Assembly (NCBI GenBank): GCA_016184315.1
Contig: JACPCU010000030.1
Span: forward strand, 1-32,264
Direction: 5' to 3'
Source of the DNA: Nitrososphaerota archaeon
GTDB taxonomy: Archaea > Thermoproteota > Nitrososphaeria > Nitrososphaerales > JACQRY01
Length of the DNA: 32,264 nt
The notes under the pieces were generated by a model. It made no database searches, had not been told where the DNA came from, and saw only the letters and a list, made by a program, of their open reading frames with translations. This document shows, in pieces, positions 7,320 to 15,777 of the stretch; the stretch's first letter is position 1, and each line of letters begins with the position of its first letter. A program made the position numbers and the translations under genes.

Positions 7320-8744
7320 TTGTCGGTCACCCGCACAGGGAAGCGGCAGATCGATTTGACTACAGTAGACCTTGTCTTCAAAGGAGGCAGGATATGCACC
7401 TCCCTCGACCTCTTCGAAGCGGGAATAGCAGTAGACCAAGGCAGAATAGTGGCGGTGGCAAAGGAACCTCATCTCCCGAATGCAAGCAGAGTCATAAACG
7501 TTGAAGGCAAGATCATTATCCCCGGGCTAATAGACACCCATTCGCACCTAAGGGAACCCGGATACACCTACAAAGAAGACTACGAAACAGGCACCAAAGC
7601 AGCCGCCGCAGGAGGAGTAACAACAACCATAGACATGCCCAACACCAAGCCCCCCACAAACACCGTGGAACGCTTCGAAGAAAAGAAGAAGCTCGCCCAA
7701 GCCAAAGCAGTAGTCGACTTCGGACACCTAGGCGGCGCAACCCAACTACAGGAAATAGGGCCCCTAGTCAAAGCAGGGGCATTCGGATTCAAAATATTCA
7801 TGCAGGAAAGAGTAGACTACCCGAAAGACGCCCTGGCAATCATCGACGACGGACACCTCTACCAAGCCTTCGAAGAAATAGCCAAGACAGGAGTCATAGC
7901 AGGAATCTTCGGCAGAAACCAAGAGATCAACGACATGCTCGTCAAACGCTACAAAGAAGCCGGAAAAACAGACCCCATATCCTACTACGAAGTCGCCCAC
8001 TACGGAAACAACATCATATCAACCACAGCCATCACCAAATCAATCCTAGTACAAAGATCAACAGGAGCCAGACTCCACGTACACCACTGCAACATGGGCG
8101 AAGAAGTAGAAATAGTCAGAGAAGCCAAGAAAAAAGGATACAACATCACCGCCGAAGCCAACCCCAAAACATTCCTCATGACAAGAAAAGAAGTTGAACA
8201 CCACGGCCCCTACGCCCTCGGAGGAGCCCTAAGAGACCAAGACGTCGAACCCGTATGGAAAGGCCTCAACGACGGCACCATAGACGTCCTAGGATCAGAC
8301 CACTCCCCCCACAGCAGAGAAGAAAAAGAAAGAGGCTGGAAAGACATGTGGAGCTCCATAGGAGGCTCACCCCAGCTCCAAGAATACCTCTCCCTAATGC
8401 TCACAGAAGTAAACAGAGGAAGAATACCCCTCCACAAAATAGTGGCCCTAACCTCAGAGAACGTCGCCCACATCTACAGGCTCTACCCCAAGAAAGGCAC
8501 CGTGCAGCCAGGAGCAGACGCCGATCTAGCAGTCATAGACCTGAAGAGAAAAACAGTCCTCAAACCAGGCTACTCAAAATGCGGCTGGTCCGTCTACGAC
8601 GGAAGAGAAGTCCAAGGAGTCCCAGTCATGACCTTCGTACGCGGAACACAAGTCATGAACGAAGGCGAAATACTCGTGAAACCAGGGTTCGGACAGTTCC
8701 ACACACCTATGTTCGACTCCTACTTCGAAACCAAGAAACCGTAG
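7320..8744 (+). CDS. Dihydroorotase/hydantoinase-like amidohydrolase lacking one metal-ligand His
   Basis: This 474-residue cyclic amidohydrolase has the H-x-H metal motif (His74, His76 in THSHLREPG), GGVTTTIDMPN, the carboxylated-Lys position Lys158 (GAFGFKIF), His256 (LHVHHCN) and Asp327 (GSDHSPH). The fourth ligand, normally the His of a VHxEN-type strand, is Phe197 here (GIFGRNQ; TTC at 7908-7910), whereas the paralog at 14.2 kb has His in the matching VHPNNQ. Family members open or close cyclic amides (dihydroorotate, hydantoins, allantoin). With a ligand missing, a binuclear centre is doubtful, so it may be mononuclear or a non-catalytic partner. No pyrimidine genes adjoin. The start is TTG at 7320; a TTG 12 codons on is an alternative. 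Third codon positions are heavily A/C-biased. Confidence 0.88.
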   Translation: MSVTRTGKRQIDLTTVDLVFKGGRICTSLDLFEAGIAVDQGRIVAVAKEPHLPNASRVINVEGKIIIPGLIDTHSHLREPGYTYKEDYETGTKAAAAGGVTTTIDMPNTKPPTNTVERFEEKKKLAQAKAVVDFGHLGGATQLQEIGPLVKAGAFGFKIFMQERVDYPKDALAIIDDGHLYQAFEEIAKTGVIAGIFGRNQEINDMLVKRYKEAGKTDPISYYEVAHYGNNIISTTAITKSILVQRSTGARLHVHHCNMGEEVEIVREAKKKGYNITAEANPKTFLMTRKEVEHHGPYALGGALRDQDVEPVWKGLNDGTIDVLGSDHSPHSREEKERGWKDMWSSIGGSPQLQEYLSLMLTEVNRGRIPLHKIVALTSENVAHIYRLYPKKGTVQPGADADLAVIDLKRKTVLKPGYSKCGWSVYDGREVQGVPVMTFVRGTQVMNEGEILVKPGFGQFHTPMFDSYFETKKP

Positions 8745-8822
8745 ACAGCAGTATCTATCTTCTTTCTTCCCCAGAAGATGGGAGGCGACTAGGCCACTAC
8801 CCCCCATCATCAGTGAAAATCT

Positions 8823-9044
8823 TCAGGCCGTGTGGTGTCTCCGTTTCTGCTGATCCCTGTATCTGAAAACCTTTCTCGCGCCGTCCCTGAAGATTCTGGT
8901 GTAGCCGTCCAACTGTTTCTTGTTCCGCTCGTTTTCCTCTGAGCCAAGATTCCTCCACTCAGAGTTTCTGCTGCAGAATCGATAGGTCTTAGTATTGTCG
9001 TCCACCTCGTATAGCGCTCGGTCGATCCTAAGCATCCTAACCAT
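8823..9044 (-). CDS. Small hypothetical protein downstream of MFS gene
   Basis: This is a 73-residue frame from ATG 9042-9044, rich in Arg, Lys, Asp and Glu, with stretches such as RIDRALYEVDDNTKTYRFC and GYTRIFRDGARKVFRYRDQ that look protein-like rather than random. I recognise no family. The open frame reaches back to 9143, where it would overlap the 3' end of the MFS gene by 38 bases; that N-terminal part looks less protein-like. It could be co-transcribed with the MFS gene. An alternative is non-coding sequence between the convergent amidohydrolase and MFS genes; the two other frames here look poorer. Confidence 0.4.
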   Translation of the reverse strand: MVRMLRIDRALYEVDDNTKTYRFCSRNSEWRNLGSEENERNKKQLDGYTRIFRDGARKVFRYRDQQKRRHHTA

Positions 9045-9105
9045 AACAGGAGAGGCGGGCCGTATGTCGCATAAGGATTCTTCGACAATCGAACACGCAG
9101 GTAGA

Positions 9106-10287
9106 CTAGGATTCAGGAGTATCCTTTCTTCCGACACGGACAAGCAAGATCACAAGCAGCGCTGCCAACTCAAATACTGCTGCCGCGCCCACCGCTGACC
9201 CCGCTCCGAAAGACTCGGAGAGACGTCCAGCCAACGCCGCCGAAAAAGAACCTAACCCTGAGCCCACCGAGAAGATGATCCCGAAGACCAAGCCCCGTAT
9301 CTCCCTATTCGTCAAAGTAGCGATCAAAGAGTCCGAGGCAGGCTGAGACGCATAGAAACACAGGCCGTAAAGAACCACGAACAGCCCCGCGGCAAGCACA
9401 GAATCAGGAGCCACCAGCAGACCGACCAAGCCCAGCAGAGCACCCGAAGCAGCGTACACCAACCCCAGCCGCCCTCCAAGACGCTCAACTATCCTCCCAC
9501 CAGTGAACTGCCCCAGCACACCGAAGGCCAACAACACCGAGCCCGCTACACCCGCAGACTGAACCGAGAAACCGCGGACATTCACAAGATACGCGGGAAA
9601 GATGAACGAGATGGCTTGAAACGACAAGCCACCGAGAAAAGAAAAAGCGAACAAAGCCCTCAGAGAAGAATTCCTGAAGGATTCCTTGAATGTCTTTAGA
9701 AGAGGCGCCTTCGACTCAGCCTCCAGACGCTGCACCCGCATGAAAGGCAAAGCAAAGACAATTGAAGCAAACGCAAAAGGCATGAACGCATAGGGCCAAC
9801 CGAAAGCCACCGCCAAGCCAACCGCACTTACAGGCGTAAACACTTGACCCAGATGACCAAGAGCCCCGTGAAGACCAAGAGCAGAGGCGCGCCTACGGTA
9901 ATACACCTTCGAAATCAGACTTATCGCAGTGGGATGATAGAAGCTCCCCCAGAGCCCAACAGACAGCAACCCCACCGCAAGCCCAATCTCATTCGGAGCC
10001 AAAGGAACAATCAGCGCCGAGGCTCCTGAAAGACCCATGCATGCCACGAGCACACGGCCCTCACCGTGCCTATCAGCAAGCACACCTCCAGCCAAAGCCC
10101 CAAACCCATACATCAACGACGCCCCAGTCGCAATCAACCCGAGGCTAGTCAGGGACAAACCTGCTGAAGCGGTGATAATCGGTATCAGCGGAGGCAAAAT
10201 CAGCAAAAGAGAGTGGTTAAGTGAATGAGCAGCCCCCAAGAGATAAATCAAGAATCGCTGGTTGAAGCTCAGTCCACCTCCAAACAT
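9106..10287 (-). CDS. Major facilitator superfamily transporter
   Basis: A 393-residue protein with about twelve hydrophobic segments, the standard MFS size. Between segments 2 and 3 is GGVLADRHGEGRVLV, the G-x-x-x-D-R-x-G-x-R loop motif of the superfamily, and its repeat-like counterpart GGRIVERLGGRLGL occurs in the second half. It probably moves a small metabolite or drug across the cytoplasmic membrane; the substrate is not inferable. It follows sucD on the same strand after 37 bases, so it may be the last gene of the sucC-aminotransferase-sucD unit. The Gly/Ala-rich sequence and A/C-rich plus-strand composition match its neighbours. Confidence 0.88.
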   Translation of the reverse strand: MFGGGLSFNQRFLIYLLGAAHSLNHSLLLILPPLIPIITASAGLSLTSLGLIATGASLMYGFGALAGGVLADRHGEGRVLVACMGLSGASALIVPLAPNEIGLAVGLLSVGLWGSFYHPTAISLISKVYYRRRASALGLHGALGHLGQVFTPVSAVGLAVAFGWPYAFMPFAFASIVFALPFMRVQRLEAESKAPLLKTFKESFRNSSLRALFAFSFLGGLSFQAISFIFPAYLVNVRGFSVQSAGVAGSVLLAFGVLGQFTGGRIVERLGGRLGLVYAASGALLGLVGLLVAPDSVLAAGLFVVLYGLCFYASQPASDSLIATLTNREIRGLVFGIIFSVGSGLGSFSAALAGRLSESFGAGSAVGAAAVFELAALLVILLVRVGRKDTPES

Positions 10288-10324
10288 CCATCAGCACGAA
10301 ACTCTTACTTTACCGATGATGGTC

Positions 10325-11218
10325 TCAGCGTTTAAGGACCTGCCCGAGCTTAACAGGAATCTCAGCAGGCCTCAAAGCCACAGGGATACCAGCACCCTCA
10401 AACGTCTTGATCTTAGACTCAGCAGTCCCATAGGAACCCAAGATAATAGCACCCGCGTGACCCATCTTCTTCTCCTTAGGAGCATACCGGCCAGCAACGT
10501 AGGCCACCATGGGCTTACGATTACCCTTCTTTGACAGATGCTCCACAGCCTTCTCCTCAACGTCGCCCCCGATCTCCCCCACCACAACCACCGCCTCAAT
10601 GTCCTTCCTTCCATGAACCCAGTCCAAGCATTCGATCAGATTCGTGCAGTTAATCGGGTCACCACCTATACCAAGGGCAATAGCCTGCCCGAAGCCGCTC
10701 CGAGAAAGATGGTAAGCAACTTCATACATCAAGGTGCCGCTTCTAGAGAAGACTGCCACCTTCCCTTTTTCGAAGGGGTCAGGAGGCATAATCCCGATCT
10801 TGGTTCTGCTAGGCACTATGACTCCAGGAGTGTTGGGCCCGATGACAGTAGCATTGTTCTCCTCGGACAGCTTCAGCAGCTTCAAAGTGTCTCTGACAGG
10901 AACCTGCTCGGTGATTGCAACAGTCAGCTTGAGCCCTGATCTGACAGCCTCTTCAGCGGCACCGAAGAAGAAAGCCGCAGGCACAAAGTTGATGGAAGCC
11001 TTAGCAGAAGTAACAGCCACAGCTTCCTTCACCGTGTTAAAGACCGGCACACCATGCACCGATTGACCACCTTTACCAGGCACCACCCCTCCAACAACCT
11101 TCGTGCCATACTCCAGCATAAGCTCAGTATGCAAACTCCCGATCTTGCCCGTGATTCCTTGAACAATGATCGGCAGACCTGCGCTGTCTAGTAGCATGTC
11201 AAGCGACTGAGGATTCAT
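10325..11218 (-). CDS. sucD: Succinyl-CoA synthetase, alpha subunit
   Basis: The 297 residues match the family. The N-terminal CoA-binding Rossmann domain begins with IIVQGITGKIGSLH (18-30) followed by GGVVPGKGG. IGPNTPGVIVP and FSRSGTLMYEVA are conserved subunit motifs, and the phosphorylated histidine is His254 in KMGHAGAI. Together with the beta subunit it interconverts succinyl-CoA and succinate with nucleotide phosphorylation in the cytoplasm. The beta subunit gene is upstream on the same strand, separated by an aminotransferase gene; the spacing to that gene is 34 bases, so one operon is likely. ADP-forming acyl-CoA synthetases are related, but separate alpha and beta genes of these lengths fit succinyl-CoA synthetase. 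Confidence 0.9.
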   Translation of the reverse strand: MNPQSLDMLLDSAGLPIIVQGITGKIGSLHTELMLEYGTKVVGGVVPGKGGQSVHGVPVFNTVKEAVAVTSAKASINFVPAAFFFGAAEEAVRSGLKLTVAITEQVPVRDTLKLLKLSEENNATVIGPNTPGVIVPSRTKIGIMPPDPFEKGKVAVFSRSGTLMYEVAYHLSRSGFGQAIALGIGGDPINCTNLIECLDWVHGRKDIEAVVVVGEIGGDVEEKAVEHLSKKGNRKPMVAYVAGRYAPKEKKMGHAGAIILGSYGTAESKIKTFEGAGIPVALRPAEIPVKLGQVLKR

Positions 11219-11252
11219 ATGAGGCGACCCTCGCCTAGCAGGTTCTAATTAA

Positions 11253-12461
11253 TCATGCTGAGGGACTAGGCTTCTTGGAGAGCTTCTCCATAGTCTCCCC
11301 TATCTTCTCCAAAGCCTGCTTGATCTTCTCCACACTTGCAGCATAAGACATCCGGAGATAGCCTTCGCCATAGGGACCGAAGGAAGACCCATGCAGAGTA
11401 GCCACATAAGCCTCGTTCAACAGCAAGGTAACCAAGTCCCTAGACTTCATACCGAGAGACTTGAAGTTGGGGAAGACGTAGAAGGCGCCCCGAGGCATCT
11501 TACATGAAACTCCCTTAATCGAGTTCAGCCCCGACACTATCACCCTTCTCCTCCGATCATACTCCTCCACCATCCTCTTCACATCGTCCTGAGGACCTCT
11601 CAGAGCAGCTATGCCAGCCATCTGGCTGAAGGCTGCTGCGCAAGAAGCGATATTACTCTGCTGCTTCACTATGTGGCTTATCAACGACGCAGGCCCAACG
11701 GCGTACCCCAGCCTCCATCCCGTCATGGCATAGGTTTTGGAGAAACCGTGAATCATGATCGTCCGCTCCTTCATCCCCGGCTCAGAGAGCAGACTGTGAT
11801 GCTCCACATCGAAGATGATCTTGGAGTAGATCTCGTCACTCATCACCCAGAGGTTATTCTCCCTGCCTATCTGAGCCAATTCCTGAATGTCCTTCTTGGT
11901 CAGCGTGGAGCCTGTGGGGTTAACAGGGTAGTTGATGATCATCAGCTTGGTCTTCTTCGACACATGTTTCCTTACCTCGGCAGGATCAAGCCTGAAGTCG
12001 TTCTCCTCACGTAGAGGCACGAACACGGGGATTCCTCCTGCAAATCTTGTGACGGACTCGTAGATGGGCCATCCTGGTCCGGGGATAATCACCTCATCAC
12101 CAGGGTTCACTGTGGCCATGATGGCTGAGAAGATGCCGGGCTTCGCACCTGGCATCACCACAACTTCGCTATTGGGATCCACATCCATGTCAACTTCGTC
12201 GGAGACTCTTTCAGCTATGGCTTCCCTCAGCTCATAGATGCCTGGGGCAGCGGTGTAATGGGTGTAGCCTTTTCTTAGAGCGTCTATGGCGGCTTGCTTT
12301 ATGTGCTCAGGAGTATCAAAATCTGGTTCCCCTATTTCCAAGTGGACAACTTCATGACCTTTTCTCTCAAGCTCCTTGGCTAAGCCGAGGATCTCGAAGG
12401 CGCCTTCACCCAGCAGTCCGCCTAATCGGTCTGCCAAACCAGGCTGCGTAGCTGTGGTCAT
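11253..12461 (-). CDS. Class I/II aminotransferase (aspartate aminotransferase-like)
   Basis: A 402-residue PLP enzyme of fold type I. Visible motifs are LEIGEPDFDTPEHI near the N-terminus, YTHYTAAPGIYELREAIA, NYPVNPTGST with the Asn contacting PLP, VMSDEIYSKI (Asp199, Tyr202), the Schiff-base Lys242 in HGFSKTYAMTGWRLGY and the substrate-binding Arg in YLRMSYAAS. The subfamily resembles archaeal aspartate/aromatic aminotransferases using 2-oxoglutarate; precise amino-acid specificity is not readable. It lies between sucC and sucD in the same orientation, which may tie transamination products to succinyl-CoA metabolism, or may be incidental. Confidence 0.9.
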   Translation of the reverse strand: MTTATQPGLADRLGGLLGEGAFEILGLAKELERKGHEVVHLEIGEPDFDTPEHIKQAAIDALRKGYTHYTAAPGIYELREAIAERVSDEVDMDVDPNSEVVVMPGAKPGIFSAIMATVNPGDEVIIPGPGWPIYESVTRFAGGIPVFVPLREENDFRLDPAEVRKHVSKKTKLMIINYPVNPTGSTLTKKDIQELAQIGRENNLWVMSDEIYSKIIFDVEHHSLLSEPGMKERTIMIHGFSKTYAMTGWRLGYAVGPASLISHIVKQQSNIASCAAAFSQMAGIAALRGPQDDVKRMVEEYDRRRRVIVSGLNSIKGVSCKMPRGAFYVFPNFKSLGMKSRDLVTLLLNEAYVATLHGSSFGPYGEGYLRMSYAASVEKIKQALEKIGETMEKLSKKPSPSA

Positions 12462-12541
12462 GTGATTACACGTTGACCCTTTTTTGGCTCCTAAAATACT
12501 TTGATTAATGGAATACAGTCCAGCTGCTAGATGAAAAACAC

Positions 12542-13636
12542 CTAGGTCATGGCGGCCTTCAATGTTTCTTCTATGGTGGTGTACACTTTGACCGGTAAGC
12601 CGCGTAATATCTGCAGGGCTTCTTCTTGGCCTGCCCCCGATATTCTGGCGGCCAACGGCTTGCTTATCACTCCTTTCTCATAGGCTTCTCGTACACCTAG
12701 GGCCACGTCGGTGCACCTCGTTATGCCTCCGAAGACGTTGAGAAGAATCTTGCTGGCCTTGGGGAACCGATTCACCAGCTCCAGCGCAGCATAAATCCTG
12801 TCCTTGGATGCTCCTCCGCCCAGATCTAGGAAGCACGCAGGCTTACCGCCGTTGTCAACCACCAAGTCAAGGGTTGAAAGCACCAGCCCAGCGCCATTAC
12901 CAATGACAGCCAAGGAGCCGTCCAACTCCACGAATGCGAAACCCTCCTTCGCAGCTTCTGCCTCCAAGCTTTCCGCAGCGGAGAACTGTGCCAACTCGGG
13001 ATGCCTGAAGATCGCACTGTCATCAACATCCACCTTCGCGTCCAACGCCACAAGCCTCCCGTCCCGTAGGACAGCAAGAGGATTGATCTCAGATAGAACA
13101 GCTTCAATCTTCGAGGACAGGGTTGACAGCTTAACCGCGATATCTACGAAATCGTCCAGTGACGCTCCTCCTAGACCCAGTTTCCCGCCCAGCTCCTTCG
13201 CAGACTCTTTTGAGACCTGCCCGTCCTGAAGAGGAACAGTAAGCCTACCCCCTGAGCTCTCAACCTCAATGCCTCCTTCAGCTGAAGCGATAAGAATGAA
13301 TCGCCTCAACCCTCTGTCCAAGACTATGGAGACGTAAAGCTCCTTCTGGTATGGGGCAGCCTCCTCTACCAAAATGACTTCAGGCCTAAGGCCTCCTATT
13401 GCAAGATTCTTGACGCGCCTGAAAGACTCAGACAGATCACTCTCCCTATCGACCTTCACAATGCCACCAGCCTTCCCTCTGCCCCCAACAGCAACCTGGG
13501 ACTTCAAAACCACAGGCAGCCCCAAGCGTCTAGCGGCGTCAACAGCATCCTGCTCGACCCGGGCAACTGAGCCTCTGGGGGTCTTTATTCCAACGGAGGA
13601 GAAGAGCCTCTTAGACTGGTATTCAAGAAGCCTCAC
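12542..13636 (-). CDS. sucC: Succinyl-CoA synthetase, beta subunit
   Basis: The 364-residue product starts at GTG (13634-13636) with MRLLEYQSKRLFSSVGIKTP, the classical ATP-grasp opening of the beta subunit. VVLKSQVAVGGRGKAGG binds nucleotide, EINPLAVL and ALDAKVDVDD give metal/nucleotide contacts, and CFLDLGGGAS and LNVFGGITRCTDVA form the active-site power helix region. It is slightly shorter than the ~388-residue bacterial subunit. It is first in a four-gene minus-strand run (sucC, aminotransferase, sucD, MFS), preceded by a TATA element at the expected distance. It carries out succinyl-CoA formation or hydrolysis with SucD. Confidence 0.9.
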   Translation of the reverse strand: MRLLEYQSKRLFSSVGIKTPRGSVARVEQDAVDAARRLGLPVVLKSQVAVGGRGKAGGIVKVDRESDLSESFRRVKNLAIGGLRPEVILVEEAAPYQKELYVSIVLDRGLRRFILIASAEGGIEVESSGGRLTVPLQDGQVSKESAKELGGKLGLGGASLDDFVDIAVKLSTLSSKIEAVLSEINPLAVLRDGRLVALDAKVDVDDSAIFRHPELAQFSAAESLEAEAAKEGFAFVELDGSLAVIGNGAGLVLSTLDLVVDNGGKPACFLDLGGGASKDRIYAALELVNRFPKASKILLNVFGGITRCTDVALGVREAYEKGVISKPLAARISGAGQEEALQILRGLPVKVYTTIEETLKAAMT

Positions 13637-13666
13637 AATGGGTCACTTACCGCAGCCCCTTCGAGG

Positions 13667-13676
13667 CATATTTAAG
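13667..13676 (-). promoter_or_regulatory. TATA box of sucC
   Basis: On the minus strand CTTAAATATG is centred about 35 bases upstream of the GTG start of sucC, implying a leader of roughly ten bases. The same 94-base gap must also serve the small divergent gene at 13731. Confidence 0.5.
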
Positions 13677-13730
13677 TAGTCTCGGAATAAAACAAAACAT
13701 CAGGCTTTTCCCAACAGGTTGTAACTTGGC

Positions 13731-13931
13731 ATGGCGAGCATAGGAGTTCCTGGTGAGCGGGACGAAGTTACAAACCTCATGACCGCTGTAGATGAACATG
13801 AAAGCCAGCTGCACAGCTTGGCGCCTCAGCAACACTTGGATACGATCCACGGAGCTTTAGGCAGGGCGCACCCGTCGTGGAACTTCTGCCCTTTCTGCGG
13901 TGCGAAGCTTCGCCCCTCGGCTGGTTCTTGA
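13731..13931 (+). CDS. Small protein with C-terminal CxxC zinc-ribbon-like end
   Basis: A 66-residue product with an acidic helical N-terminal half (GERDEVTNLMTAVDEHESQ) and a C-terminal NFCPFCGAKLRPSAG. The C-P-x-C-G-x-x-L element is the knuckle found at the ends of many small zinc-binding proteins; only one Cys pair is present, so metal binding would need dimerisation or His ligands (there are five His before it). It is divergent from sucC and convergent with the next small gene. No family is assigned. Confidence 0.6.
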   Translation: MASIGVPGERDEVTNLMTAVDEHESQLHSLAPQQHLDTIHGALGRAHPSWNFCPFCGAKLRPSAGS

Positions 13932-13948
13932 CTTAAGTGGATTAGGGA

Positions 13949-14182
13949 TCAGAGGTATTTGGCGAGCTCCTCTTTCATAGGATCTTGCTTGAAGAGCGAG
14001 TAGCAGTCGTTGCATAGCTTCGTCGATCCCACTGTGTTGACCTCTGATTCATCGGCCTCGTGTGGCAGCTTCTCCCAACCTGCACATGTGACCTTAGCCA
14101 AGATGGTTCTACGCTTTCTTGGTTTGCAGTTGACTATAAATCCATAGCTAGGTGAATGCAGCTGACTCTGATCTGCCTGCAC
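13949..14182 (-). CDS. Small hypothetical protein with Cys pairs
   Basis: The frame gives 77 residues from a GTG at 14180-14182. Four Cys occur: Cys19 (IVNCKPRK), Cys33 (VTCAGWEK) and the pair in KLCNDCYSLF near the C-terminus, a spacing that could make a zinc site. The C-terminus DPMKEELAKYL looks like a helix. It lies 39 bases upstream of the second amidohydrolase stop-side boundary region and is convergent with the 66-residue zinc-ribbon-like gene. I recognise no family; the start is uncertain. Confidence 0.5.
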   Translation of the reverse strand: MQADQSQLHSPSYGFIVNCKPRKRRTILAKVTCAGWEKLPHEADESEVNTVGSTKLCNDCYSLFKQDPMKEELAKYL

Positions 14183-14221
14183 TGTAGTCTCTTTGACAGT
14201 CCTATTCGAATCCCGAGTCAG

Positions 14222-15640
14222 CTAGGTGAGCACGGTGTGTGACAGGGGGCTGACGAACTCTCCTTCCCCTGGCTTCCCGATTACCGCGCCCTCCTGCATG
14301 ACGATTCGTCCTCTAACTATGGTCATGACGGGGAATCCCTGGACTTCTCTTCCCTCGAAGCATGTGTAGCCGCACTTGGAGAGGACTTCTTCCTGAGTGT
14401 AGGTGTGCTTCTTCTTCAAGTCTGCTATCGTGATGTCAGCGTCTGCACCCACGTCCAAGCTGCCTTTCTTGGGGAAGACTCCGAATCTTCGGGCGACATT
14501 CTCCGAGCAGAGCTGGATGGCTTTTTCCAAGGGGATGATGCCCTTGTTGACCGAATCCAGCATGAGACCCATGTATTCCTGTATCATGGGTCGTCCACCA
14601 GGAGACTTGAACATGTTCGTCCAGCCGATCTCCTTCTCGCTTTTGTGGTGGGGGGCGTGATCGGTTGCGATAACGGTTGCTGTGCCGTCGTTCAACGCAT
14701 CCCATGTTGACACAGAGTCCTCTGGTCTGCAGTAGCTTCCCAATGACAGTGGACCCCACTTCTCGATGGTGTCCCATGAGTTAGTTAGGAAGAGGGACGC
14801 AGGGTTGACCTCCGTGGAAATGTCTTGGCCGTGGCCCCGGGCATCCCTGATCATCTCCCAAGCGCGCCTCAGATTAACGTGCAATATGTGCAGTTTGACG
14901 CCGGTGGATCTCTGCAGCAGGATCAGGGTTGAGATCCCTGCAAGCACAGCAATGTTCTGATAGGCAACGAATGCTCTTGCGTAGCCCCGGTGGTCGACTT
15001 CGCCCCTATCCATGTATTCCTTCGCGATGACTTCGTAGATGGCTTGGTTATTCGGGTGAACCAAGCATACTAGGCCTGTTTTGGAGACGGCCTTAAAGCA
15101 TTGAAACAGGTGCCCCTCATCCCTGATACCCGTCCCAGACATGTGAGGATAGTCTCGCCCGACATCTATGAGCTGGAAGATTTTGAATCCGAATGCTCCA
15201 GCCTTGGCGATCTTAGGTATCTCCTCAGGCACAACTCCTGAAGCGTTATGGCCAAAATCCACTATGGCCTTGGTCTTCGCGTCAGCCTTCTTGGCTTCAA
15301 ACCGTTCAAGGGTGTTCGGAGGAGGATTAACATTGGGCATATCGACTGTAAGGGTGACCCCTCCTGCCGCGGCTGCCCTTGAACCTGTCTCAAAATCCTC
15401 TTTGTGGGTGAACCCCGGATCCCGGAAGTGGGCGTGAGTGTCGATCCACCCGGGCATGACTAGCTTCCCCTGCCCCGTTGCGTCGATGACCTTCTCCGCC
15501 TTAGGCATGTTAGCTTCTGAACCAAAAGCTACGATCTTTCCTCCGTCTATAGCTAGGGAGGCTTTGACGACTCCGCCGTACGACCAAGCGTAAGTCCGGT
15601 CTGATTTGATTACGAGATCTACGTGATTCGACTTACTCAT
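14222..15640 (-). CDS. Dihydroorotase/hydantoinase-like amidohydrolase with complete metal site
   Basis: From the ATG at 15638-15640 the product has 472 residues. All expected ligands are present: His69 and His71 (THAHFRDPG), Lys153 (GAFGFKIF), His195 (LVHPNNQ), His244 (LHILHVN) and Asp327 (ATDHAPHH). GGVTLTVDMPNVNPPPNT is the family signature following the H-x-H. It is a clear paralog of the protein at 7.3 kb, sharing GREVQGxPVMTxVRG and the KPGxGxF end. The likely reaction is hydrolysis of a cyclic amide (hydantoin, allantoin or dihydroorotate); the ligand set cannot choose among these. Upstream in-frame starts exist at 15658 and 15688 (TTG), but a GGGAG element precedes the chosen ATG. It is divergent from the NrfD gene. 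Confidence 0.9.
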   Translation of the reverse strand: MSKSNHVDLVIKSDRTYAWSYGGVVKASLAIDGGKIVAFGSEANMPKAEKVIDATGQGKLVMPGWIDTHAHFRDPGFTHKEDFETGSRAAAAGGVTLTVDMPNVNPPPNTLERFEAKKADAKTKAIVDFGHNASGVVPEEIPKIAKAGAFGFKIFQLIDVGRDYPHMSGTGIRDEGHLFQCFKAVSKTGLVCLVHPNNQAIYEVIAKEYMDRGEVDHRGYARAFVAYQNIAVLAGISTLILLQRSTGVKLHILHVNLRRAWEMIRDARGHGQDISTEVNPASLFLTNSWDTIEKWGPLSLGSYCRPEDSVSTWDALNDGTATVIATDHAPHHKSEKEIGWTNMFKSPGGRPMIQEYMGLMLDSVNKGIIPLEKAIQLCSENVARRFGVFPKKGSLDVGADADITIADLKKKHTYTQEEVLSKCGYTCFEGREVQGFPVMTIVRGRIVMQEGAVIGKPGEGEFVSPLSHTVLT

Positions 15641-15728
15641 AAGGCGGTGTTCTCCCATGTCCACCAAAAAAACATTGTCCCAAGCCAATTATGGGAGTTA
15701 TGCGTCCTAGACGCATGGAGCACGATAA

Positions 15729-15738
15729 GTATTTAATT
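15729..15738 (+). promoter_or_regulatory. TATA-like element upstream of NrfD gene
   Basis: GTATTTAATT lies about 45 bases before the ATG at 15778, predicting transcription start near 15757 and a leader of about 20 bases. It falls inside the longer in-frame extension from 15691, which argues that the shorter start is the true one. Confidence 0.4.
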
Positions 15739-15777
15739 ACGCTCAGCAGCGGCGAGAAGCAAGAGGGCAACTTGGAT

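Noticed and set aside
8210-8866. Long antisense and +2 ORFs over the 7.3 kb amidohydrolase
   Set aside because: Shadows of a strongly A/C-biased gene; Arg-rich translations with no family features.
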